Source: CAYLSO01 sp964386525 (GTDB lineage: Bacteria > Eisenbacteria > RBG-16-71-46 > DASYSL01). Taken from it: a stretch of DNA of 26,117 nucleotides. Below, piece after piece: positions 7,024 through 13,935 of the stretch. Where the stretch lies: assembly GCA_964386525.1 (NCBI GenBank), contig CAYLSO010000111.1, positions 1 to 26,117 of the forward strand, read 5' to 3'. A program made the translations under genes and the position numbers. Position 1 is the stretch's first letter. The number at the start of each line of letters is the position of its first letter. Below the pieces are notes generated by a model. The model saw only the letters and a program-made list of their open reading frames with translations. It made no database searches and was not told where the DNA came from.

Positions 7024-8315
7024 GCCCGCGCCCGCGCCGCACGGCGCCCGCCCGGACGCTACTCGGACTCGCCGGCCTGCTGACGCTCGGCGGGTTCGTG
7101 GCGGCCCCGGCCCGCGCCGCCGTGGACCACTGCCAGAAGTGCCACGCCGAGCAGGACGGCAAGGCGGGGGAGGCGGCGCGCAAGTACGCCGCCGACATCC
7201 ACGCGCGCCGCGGCATCCCGTGCTCCGGGTGCCACGGCGGCGACCCGAACGACCCCGAGCCCACCGGCATGGACCCCGGGCAGGGCTTCCGCGGCGTGCC
7301 GGCGCGCGCCGAGATCGTGGGCCTGTGCGTCGCTTGCCACGCCGACGCGGCCCGCATGAAGCGCTACAACCCGCGGCCGTACATCTTCTCGGTGGACGAG
7401 TTCCGCACCAGCGTGCACGGCCGGCGCCAGGCCACCGACCCCAAGGTGGCCACCTGCATCAGCTGCCACGGCGTGCACGACATCCGGCCGCACACCGACC
7501 CCGCCTCGCCCGTCTATGCCGCCAACGTGCCCGCCACCTGCGCCAAGTGCCACAACGCGGATTACATGAAGGGCTACGGCATCCCCACGAACCAGTACTC
7601 CCTCTACGTCCGGAGCGTGCACGGGCAGGCGCTGCTCGAGAAGGGCGATCTCTCGGCGCCGGCCTGCAACGACTGCCACGGCAACCACGGGGCGGCGCCT
7701 CCGGGGGTGGAGAGCATCTCGATGGTCTGCGCCACCTGCCACGGCCGCGAAGGGGAGCTGTTCGCCAAGAGCAAGATGGCCGAGGGGATGAAGCACATCC
7801 CGACGGCGCGGGGCTGCGAGACCTGCCACGGCAACCACGGCGTCAAGCACCCGACCGATGCGATGCTCTCGACGGCCGCGGGCGTGGGCGCCTGCACCGG
7901 CTGCCACGAGCCCGGCTCGACGGCCGACCGCGCCACACTGTTCATCGCCAGCGGGCTCGACACCCTCAAGTGGAAGGTGGCCGGCGCCGAGAGTCTGCTG
8001 GCGATGGCCGAGCTCAAGGGCATGGACGCGTCGCTCGGCCGCGACCGGCTGCGCGCGGCGCGCGACCAGCTGATCGGTCTGCGGGCCGCGCTGCACGCCT
8101 TCGACGGGGAGCAGATCACGAGCGTGCTGCAGACCGGTTTCGAGCACGCCACCGCGGCGCGGGAGCAGGGCGCTGGCGCCTTGCGCGACTGGCGCGTGAG
8201 GCGCCTGGGGCTGGCGGCGGCGCTGGCGGTCATCCTGGTGTTGATCGCCCTGCTGGTCGGCCGCATCCGGGCCCTCGCGGTGGCGCGGTCGGCGCCGGGG
8301 CCGCCGGGCGCCTAG
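7020..8315 (+). CDS. Nine-haem membrane-anchored cytochrome c, putative electron acceptor of the bc complex
   Basis: 431 residues from ATG 7020, overlapping the cytochrome b stop (ATGA). The N-terminus is a signal peptide with likely cleavage near ARA/A around residue 34. Nine CXXCH motifs follow (CQKCH, CSGCH, CVACH, CISCH, CAKCH, CNDCH, CATCH, CETCH, CTGCH), many with nearby extra histidines suited to bis-His ligation. The last third, from about residue 300, has no haems and looks helical. It ends in one membrane helix (396-414) with a basic cytoplasmic tail. The topology is therefore a periplasmic haem domain tethered to the inner membrane. Operon position suggests it replaces monohaem cytochrome c1, taking electrons from the Rieske centre and giving them to a periplasmic partner. 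The 42-haem protein encoded upstream is a candidate, by inference only. Confidence 0.93.
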   Translation: MSPRPRRTAPARTLLGLAGLLTLGGFVAAPARAAVDHCQKCHAEQDGKAGEAARKYAADIHARRGIPCSGCHGGDPNDPEPTGMDPGQGFRGVPARAEIVGLCVACHADAARMKRYNPRPYIFSVDEFRTSVHGRRQATDPKVATCISCHGVHDIRPHTDPASPVYAANVPATCAKCHNADYMKGYGIPTNQYSLYVRSVHGQALLEKGDLSAPACNDCHGNHGAAPPGVESISMVCATCHGREGELFAKSKMAEGMKHIPTARGCETCHGNHGVKHPTDAMLSTAAGVGACTGCHEPGSTADRATLFIASGLDTLKWKVAGAESLLAMAELKGMDASLGRDRLRAARDQLIGLRAALHAFDGEQITSVLQTGFEHATAAREQGAGALRDWRVRRLGLAAALAVILVLIALLVGRIRALAVARSAPGPPGA

Positions 8316-8442
8316 GCTCCGCCTGAAGACGCCACGCGGGCCGCGCCGGGGCGGCAGCCGGCGTTTCCCCGAGACGGCTTCTCGGCTGAAGACGCCCCTG
8401 CTCACCGTCGGTTAGCCATCCGGTCCGGACCGCGCGGCGCTC

Positions 8443-8451
8443 TGGTATTAT
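8443..8451 (+). promoter_or_regulatory. Candidate extended -10 promoter upstream of hemN
   Basis: TGGTATTAT (TGn plus TATTAT, five of six consensus matches) lies in a small AT-rich patch about 120 bases upstream of the chosen hemN start. No good -35 is visible. The 254-base gap from the nonahaem gene also contains an 11-base direct repeat CTGAAGACGCC at 8323-8333 and 8386-8396. Confidence 0.35.
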
Positions 8452-8569
8452 GTCTCAGGTCATATTGGATCCAGCGCCGCGTTCAGGCCCGCCCGCGCTC
8501 GGGAAACGGTGTGCGCGCGCCCCGCAGACCCGGCCGACGGCCCGACGCCAGGAGGGCCCCGGAGGTTCC

Positions 8570-9970
8570 TTGAGCACGCAGCCCCTCAGCACCGCGCAGC
8601 TCCTCGCCAAGTACGACCGGCCCGGCCCGCGCTACACCTCGTACCCGACGGCCGTCGAGTTCTCCGGGGAGTTCACCGAGGCCGACTACCGCCGGCACCT
8701 GGCGGCGGCCGACTCCCTCGGTGCCGACGTGCCGCTGGCGCTCTACGTGCACCTGCCGTTCTGCGACGAGCGCTGCCTGTTCTGCGGCTGCACGTCGATC
8801 ATCACCAAGCACCGGGACATCGCCGAGCGCTACCTCGACCACGTCTGCCTCGAGCTCGACCTGCTCGCCGCCCACCTGCCGCACCGCCGCCGGCTGTCGC
8901 AGTACCCCTGGGGCGGCGGCACGCCGACCCACGACCCGCCGGCCGACCTCGAGCGGCTGTTCGCCGCCACCGCCCGGCACTTCGAGTTCACGCCCGACGC
9001 CGAGATCGCGGTCGAGGTGGACCCGCGCGTCACCACGCACGAGCACGTCGTCACGCTGCGCAAGCTGGGCTTCAACCGGTTCTCCATGGGGGTGCAGGAC
9101 TTCGACGCCGAGGTGCAGGAGGCGGTGCACCGCGTGCAGAGCTTCGATCTCACCAAGGGCCTGGTGGACGACGCCCGCGCCGAGGGGTTCGCGTCCGTCA
9201 ACATCGACCTCATCTTCGGGTTGCCCCGGCAGACCCTCGACGGCTTCCGGCGCACCCTCGAACAGGTGGTCGCCATCCGCCCGGAGCGCGTGGCCGTGTA
9301 CTCGTTCGCCTACGTGCCGTGGATGAAGGGCCACCAGCGCAGGCTCGACCAGGGGACGCTGCCCGACGCGGCGCTCAAGTTCGGGCTCATCGCCGCCGCC
9401 ATCGACGCCTTCACCGGCGCCGGCTACCGCCAGCTCGGCATGGACCACTTCGCGGTCCCCGAGGACGAGCTGTCGCGCGCCGTGGAGGACGGCCGCCTGC
9501 ACCGCAACTTCATGGGCTACACCGTGCAGAGCGCCCGCGACATGGCGGCGGTGGGCATCTCCTCGATCAGCGACGTGCAGGGCCTCTACGCGCAGAACGT
9601 CAAGAAGCTGCCCGAGTACTTCCGGGCGGTGAGCGAGGGGCGCTTCCCGATCGAGCGCGGGCGCCGGCTCGACGCCGACGACCAGCTGCGCCGCCACGTG
9701 ATCACGCAGATCATGTGCAACTTCCACCTCGACATGGCCGACGTGGAGCGGCGCTTCGGGATCGTCTTCCGCGACTACTTCGCCAAGGAGCTGGCCCGGC
9801 TCACCGGCGAGGACTCGCCGGTCAGCCACGGGCTGCTCGAGGTCGCCGACGGCGCGCTCGACGTCACGCCGCGCGGGCGGCTCTTCGTGCGCAACGTGTG
9901 CATGGCCTTCGACCGCTACCTGGAAGCCATGAAGAACCCCGACAAGCCGGCCTTCAGCCGCACCGTCTGA
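8570..9970 (+). CDS. hemN: Oxygen-independent coproporphyrinogen III oxidase (radical SAM)
   Basis: 466 residues from TTG 8570, preceded by GGAGG at 8561-8565. The frame extends to ATG 8450, but the family N-terminus (RPGPRYTSYPT) begins soon after the TTG, and E. coli HemN has a similar length of 457 residues. The radical-SAM cluster is C65, C69 and C72 followed by C74 (CX3CX2CXC), which marks true HemN rather than the HemW haem chaperone. WGGGTPT, ending in PT rather than the usual PS, and GVQDF also match HemN. It decarboxylates two propionates of coproporphyrinogen III to give protoporphyrinogen IX without O2, using SAM and a [4Fe-4S] cluster in the cytoplasm. It is first in a haem operon with hemY seven bases downstream. 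The anaerobic enzyme implies that haem can be made without oxygen. Confidence 0.95.
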   Translation: MSTQPLSTAQLLAKYDRPGPRYTSYPTAVEFSGEFTEADYRRHLAAADSLGADVPLALYVHLPFCDERCLFCGCTSIITKHRDIAERYLDHVCLELDLLAAHLPHRRRLSQYPWGGGTPTHDPPADLERLFAATARHFEFTPDAEIAVEVDPRVTTHEHVVTLRKLGFNRFSMGVQDFDAEVQEAVHRVQSFDLTKGLVDDARAEGFASVNIDLIFGLPRQTLDGFRRTLEQVVAIRPERVAVYSFAYVPWMKGHQRRLDQGTLPDAALKFGLIAAAIDAFTGAGYRQLGMDHFAVPEDELSRAVEDGRLHRNFMGYTVQSARDMAAVGISSISDVQGLYAQNVKKLPEYFRAVSEGRFPIERGRRLDADDQLRRHVITQIMCNFHLDMADVERRFGIVFRDYFAKELARLTGEDSPVSHGLLEVADGALDVTPRGRLFVRNVCMAFDRYLEAMKNPDKPAFSRTV

Positions 9971-9977
9971 GGACCGC

Positions 9978-11414
9978 ATGGCCGCTTCGCGCTGGATCGT
10001 CATCGGCGGCGGCATCACCGGCCTGACCGCGGCCTACCGGCTGCGCGAGGGCGCGGCGCGCGCCGGCCGTCCCCTGGACGTGCTCTGCCTCGAAGCCGAC
10101 GCGCGCCCCGGCGGGCACGCCCGCACGCGCTGCGAGGACGGCTTCGTGGTGGAGGAGGGGCCGAACGGCTTCCTCGACAGCCCGCGCGATCCGGTGGTCT
10201 CCACCCTGGCGCGCGACCTCGGCATCGCGGAGCGGCTCGCCGAGGGGCTGCCGGAGTCCAAGCGCCGTTTCATCTGCCTGGGCGGCCGGCTGCGGCTGGT
10301 GCCCGAGGGGCCGGGGCCGCTGGTGTCGTCCGATCTGCTGAGCCCGGCGGGCAAGCTGCGGCTGCTGCTCGAGCCGCTGGCGCGCCGCGCCCCCGCGGAT
10401 CGCGAGGAGACGGTCTTCGAGTTCGCCGCACGGCGGGTCGGCCGCGAGGCCGCCGAAGCGCTCATCGACACGGCGGTGTCGGGGATCTCCGGCGGCGACA
10501 GCCGCCAGCTGGCGGTGGCCGCCGCCTTCCCGCTGATGACCGAGATGGAGCGCGACTACGGCAGCCTCATCGTCGCCATGATGAAGCGCGGCAAGGGGGC
10601 GCGCTCGCGGCTCCTGAGCTTCGACACCGGGCTGGGCGCGCTCACCGAGGCGCTGAGCGCGCGGCTCGGGCCGGCGCTCCGCCTCGGCGCGCGCGTCGCC
10701 GGCCTGGCGCGCGGTGACGGCGGCTGGCGCGTGCGCCTCGAGGACGGCGACGAGCTGGCCGCCGACGGCGTGGTGCTGTCGCTGCCGGCGCGGAGCGCCG
10801 CCCCGGTCGTCGAGCCGCTCGACCCGGGGATGGCGGGCGCCTTCCGCGAGTTCCCCACCGCCGGGCTGGCGGTGGTCGGCCTCGCCTACCGCCGCGCCGA
10901 CGTCGCGCACCCGCTGAACGGCTACGGCTATCTCGTCGCGCGCCGCGAGGGGCTCGACACGCTCGGCGTGGTCTGGGAGTCGTCGCTGTTCCCGGGCCGG
11001 GCGCCACAAGAGCGGGTGCTGCTGCGCGCCATCCTCGGCGGCGTGTCGCGGCCGCAGGTGATGGATCTCTCCGAGGGCGCTCTGGCCCAGCGCGCGCGCG
11101 ACGAGCTGGCGCGCGTGCTGGGGATCACGGCCACGCCGGTGCAGGTCTGGACGGCCCGCTGGCCGCACGCCATCACCCAGTACACGGTCGGGCATCCGGC
11201 CCGCGTGGCGCGCGTGCGAGCGCTGGCCGAGCGCCACCCCGGACTCGAGATCTGCGGCTCGGCCTACGACGGCATCTCGTTCAGCGCCTCGGTGGCGTCG
11301 GGCGAGAAGCTGGCGGTGCGCGTGCTGGACGGGCTCGCCGCGCCGGCGGCCGGCGTGAGGGCCGGCCCGGCGGCGGCGGGCGATCGCTCCGCGCAGCCCG
11401 CGGCCCGCGCATGA
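9978..11414 (+). CDS. hemY: FAD-dependent protoporphyrinogen oxidase, HemY type
   Basis: 478 residues. The N-terminus contains the dinucleotide-binding motif VIGGGITGL (8-16), followed by an acidic strand end and the GGHARTR segment typical of flavin amine oxidase/PPO folds. The GPNGFLDS stretch near 56-63 and the C-terminal YDGISFSASVASGEKLA segment match the HemY/HemG-eukaryotic family, whose C-terminal glycine-rich loop completes the FAD site. It oxidises protoporphyrinogen IX to protoporphyrin IX, likely at the membrane surface. The family usually uses O2 as acceptor, which contrasts with the anaerobic HemN upstream. The end overlaps hemH by four bases (ATGA). The last 30 residues are low-complexity Ala/Gly/Arg. 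Because true HemN is present, a coproporphyrinogen oxidase role (as in Firmicutes) is less likely. Confidence 0.9.
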   Translation: MAASRWIVIGGGITGLTAAYRLREGAARAGRPLDVLCLEADARPGGHARTRCEDGFVVEEGPNGFLDSPRDPVVSTLARDLGIAERLAEGLPESKRRFICLGGRLRLVPEGPGPLVSSDLLSPAGKLRLLLEPLARRAPADREETVFEFAARRVGREAAEALIDTAVSGISGGDSRQLAVAAAFPLMTEMERDYGSLIVAMMKRGKGARSRLLSFDTGLGALTEALSARLGPALRLGARVAGLARGDGGWRVRLEDGDELAADGVVLSLPARSAAPVVEPLDPGMAGAFREFPTAGLAVVGLAYRRADVAHPLNGYGYLVARREGLDTLGVVWESSLFPGRAPQERVLLRAILGGVSRPQVMDLSEGALAQRARDELARVLGITATPVQVWTARWPHAITQYTVGHPARVARVRALAERHPGLEICGSAYDGISFSASVASGEKLAVRVLDGLAAPAAGVRAGPAAAGDRSAQPAARA

Positions 11415-12376
11415 GCGTCCGCCACGTCGTCCTGCTCACCTACGGCGAGCCGCCGACCCCGCGCTTGCTCGACCACCTCACCTACTCGTGGCGCATCCTG
11501 CTCGGCCTGACGCGCACGGTGGCGCCGATCCCCGGCTGGATGCTGCCGTTCATCGCCGGGTTCCGCGCCGCCAGCCGCAACCGGCTGTGGCGCCAGGAGG
11601 GCTACGGCTCGCCGCTGGAACCGGTGACCGGCGCGCAGGCCGGCCACCTGGCGACCGCCCTGGCGGCGGCCGCCCCGCAGACCGACTGGCGCGTGCACGT
11701 GGGCTACGAGTTCCGCGACCCGCTGCTCACCGACGTGCTCGCTCGGCTGCCGGCGGACGAACCCGTGGACGTGCTGCCCATGTACGTGGCCGAGTCCTCG
11801 TTCACGCACGGACTCTCGCGCCTGACCGTGGAAGATTGGCTGCGGCGCGCGGCGCCGCGGCGCCCGGCCCCGGTGCGCGTCTTGAGCGCGATGGATGCCG
11901 AGGAGTTCGCCGAGATCGAGGCCCGGCATGTGGTGGCACAGCTCGCCGAGCGCGGTGTCGAGACCGGACCCGAGTGGGCGCTGGTGCTGGCCGCCCATGG
12001 CACGCTGCTCGACCCGCCGGCGGGGCTCGAGACCGGGCGCGTGGAGACCGAGCGGGTGTGCGCCGCCCTGGCGCGACGGCTGGCGCCGCGCTTCGGCAAG
12101 GTCGTGAACGGCTGGCTGAACCACGCGCGGGGCGGCCGCTGGACCGAGCCGGCGGTGGAGGCGGCCCTGCGGCAGGTGGCGGGCGCGGGCTTCCGGCGGG
12201 TCGTCTACTTTCCCTTCGGGTTCTCGGCCGACAACGCCGAGAGCCAGCTCGAGGGGCGCGTCTGGCTGCGCACCCAGCCCGGGCTCGAGGCCGTGCACCT
12301 GCCCTGTCTGAACGCCTCGCCGGAGCTGGCCGCGGCCCAGGCCCGCGCCCTGGCGGACGGGGCGGGCCCGGCCTGA
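11411..12376 (+). CDS. hemH: Ferrochelatase family protein, divergent
   Basis: 321 residues, start overlapping the hemY stop. Family landmarks in order: TYGEPP at the N-terminus (AYGTP in Bacillus), GSPLEPVTGAQA near 66-77, catalytic AAHGTL with H196, and the C-terminal FGFSADNAESQLE with E277, corresponding to the conserved active-site glutamate. The usual GDPY after the catalytic histidine is not present (GLETGR instead), so the sequence is divergent. Ferrochelatase inserts Fe2+ into protoporphyrin IX, the last step of this pathway, and the operon order hemN-hemY-hemH follows the reaction order. A chelatase for another tetrapyrrole is possible in principle, but the operon makes protohaem the best call. 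The protein has no obvious membrane anchor. Confidence 0.88.
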   Translation: MSVRHVVLLTYGEPPTPRLLDHLTYSWRILLGLTRTVAPIPGWMLPFIAGFRAASRNRLWRQEGYGSPLEPVTGAQAGHLATALAAAAPQTDWRVHVGYEFRDPLLTDVLARLPADEPVDVLPMYVAESSFTHGLSRLTVEDWLRRAAPRRPAPVRVLSAMDAEEFAEIEARHVVAQLAERGVETGPEWALVLAAHGTLLDPPAGLETGRVETERVCAALARRLAPRFGKVVNGWLNHARGGRWTEPAVEAALRQVAGAGFRRVVYFPFGFSADNAESQLEGRVWLRTQPGLEAVHLPCLNASPELAAAQARALADGAGPA

Positions 12377-12404
12377 GACCCGGCCCCGATCCCGGCCTTC
12401 GCCG

Positions 12405-12434
12405 TTGCCCGGAGAGCGCTCTCTTGATTATGCT
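12405..12434 (+). promoter_or_regulatory. Candidate gltA promoter with palindromic operator in the spacer
   Basis: TTGCCC (12405-12410) and TATGCT (12429-12434) are separated by 18 bases. The spacer contains a perfect 12-base palindrome GAGAGCGCTCTC (12412-12423), well placed for a repressor to block RNA polymerase. The start codon of gltA is about 165 bases downstream. The nine bases GATTATGCT are repeated upstream of the archease gene at 22542-22550. Confidence 0.45.
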
Positions 12435-12599
12435 GGCCCACCTGAGCCGGTGCCGCCCGGTGTGCCGCCCCGGCCCGCAGCCCGGTGTTCCGCCCTCCGG
12501 TCCGCCGGGGGGACCCCGGCGGTGGCCGCCCGCCAAGGACCCTGAGTTTCCCAGCCGCGAGGGGCCGCGCTCCTCTCGGATCCGGAGGAGCCTGCGCTC

Positions 12600-13910
12600 A
12601 TGACCGACCCGAAGCCCAATCCCGCCGCGAACCCGGACGTCGTCGAGCTCCGCTACCGCGACCGCGTCGCCCAGTTCCCCGTCCTGCGCGGCACCGAGGA
12701 CGAGGCCGCCTTCGACATCCTGCCGCTGCGCTCGTCCACCGGCCTCATCACCATGGACCCGGGCTACGGCAACACCGGCTCGTGCCGGAGCGCCCTCACC
12801 TTCATCGACGGCGAGAAGGGGATCCTGCGCTACCGCGGCTACCCCATCGACGAGCTGGCGGAGAAGAGCACCTTCCTCGAGGTGGCGTGGCTCCTGCTGC
12901 ACGGCGAGCTGCCCACCAAGGACGAGCTGCGGGGGTTCACCGACAACATCCGGCACCACACGCTGCTGCACGAGGGCTTCCGCCGCTTCTTCGACGCCTT
13001 ACCCACGGACGCGCACCCCATGCCGGTGTGCTCGGCCGCGATCAGCACGCTGGCGACCTTCTACCAGGAGGAGGACACCGACGCGTCGCGCGCCGAGGCC
13101 GTGGTGCGCCTGATCGCGAAGATGCCGACGGTGGCGGCCTACTCCTACAAGCACTCCCTCGGGCAGGCCTTCATGTACCCGAAGAACCGCCTCGACTACG
13201 CCTCGAACTTCCTCTACATGATGCACGGCACGCCCTGCGAGGAGATCGAGATCGACCCGGTCATGGCGCGGGCCCTCGACATGCTCTTCATCCTGCACGT
13301 CGACCACGAGCAGAACTGCTCGACCAGCACGGTGCGCATGGTGGGCAGCTCGAACGCCACGCTCTTCGCCAGCGTGTCGGCCGGCATCTCGGCGCTCTCC
13401 GGCCCGCTGCACGGCGGCGCCAACCAGGAAGTCATCGAGATGCTGGAGCGCATCGAGGCCGAGGGGGGGAGCGTCGAGAAGTTCGTGAACCAGGCCAAGG
13501 ACCACAAGGACACGTCGCGTCTCATGGGTTTCGGCCACCGGGTCTACAAGAACTACGACCCGCGCGCCGCGGTCATCAAGAAGGCCTTCGCCGAGGTCTT
13601 GGACCGCCTGCCCATCAAGAGCCGGCTCTTGGAGATCGCCCTCAAGCTCGAGGAGATCGCCCTCAAGGACGAGTACTTCGTCAGCCGCAATCTCTACCCG
13701 AACATCGATTTCTACTCGGGCATCATGTACCAGGCGATGGGCATCCCGATCAACATGTGCACGGTCATGTTCGCCATCGGGCGCATGCCCGGCTGGATCG
13801 CGCAGTGGCTCGAGATGCGCCGCGATCCGGCGAAGCGCATCGGCCGCCCGCGGCAGGTCTACACGGGCCCGGCGCTGCGCCACTACGTGCCGATGGCGAA
13901 GCGGGGATAG
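12600..13910 (+). CDS. gltA: Citrate synthase, type I (GltA)
   Basis: 436 residues from ATG 12600 with GGAGGAG nine bases upstream. It is a complete type I (GltA-like) sequence: an N-terminal beta domain with GYGNTGSCRSALTFID, GILRYRGYPI at about 80-89, the histidine motif HVDHEQN (233-239), GPLHGG (268-273), MGFGHRVYK and the catalytic aspartate D370 in NIDFYSG. It condenses oxaloacetate and acetyl-CoA to citrate and CoA at the entry to the TCA cycle, in the cytoplasm. It stands alone in its transcription unit with a probable promoter at 12405-12434, and is convergent with a gene for an acetyltransferase/acyl-CoA synthetase fusion, ending 25 bases from it. Type I enzymes are often hexameric and NADH-inhibited in Gram-negative bacteria; that is family knowledge, not seen here. 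Confidence 0.97.
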   Translation: MTDPKPNPAANPDVVELRYRDRVAQFPVLRGTEDEAAFDILPLRSSTGLITMDPGYGNTGSCRSALTFIDGEKGILRYRGYPIDELAEKSTFLEVAWLLLHGELPTKDELRGFTDNIRHHTLLHEGFRRFFDALPTDAHPMPVCSAAISTLATFYQEEDTDASRAEAVVRLIAKMPTVAAYSYKHSLGQAFMYPKNRLDYASNFLYMMHGTPCEEIEIDPVMARALDMLFILHVDHEQNCSTSTVRMVGSSNATLFASVSAGISALSGPLHGGANQEVIEMLERIEAEGGSVEKFVNQAKDHKDTSRLMGFGHRVYKNYDPRAAVIKKAFAEVLDRLPIKSRLLEIALKLEEIALKDEYFVSRNLYPNIDFYSGIMYQAMGIPINMCTVMFAIGRMPGWIAQWLEMRRDPAKRIGRPRQVYTGPALRHYVPMAKRG

Positions 13911-13933
13911 CCGGCGGCGCCGCCGCCGCCGGC
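13910..13933. terminator. Perfect 10-bp hairpin between convergent genes
   Basis: GCCGGCGGCG (13910-13919) pairs with CGCCGCCGGC (13924-13933) around a four-base loop. It fills almost the whole 25-base gap between the gltA stop and the stop of the convergent gene, so it could stop transcription from both sides. No T-tract is present on either strand. Confidence 0.45.
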
Positions 13934-13935
13934 GC

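Noticed and set aside
8450..8569. Earlier ATG start for hemN at 8450
   Set aside because: The 40 extra residues are low-complexity, have no RBS and are not part of the family N-terminus. The ATG overlaps a likely -10 element.
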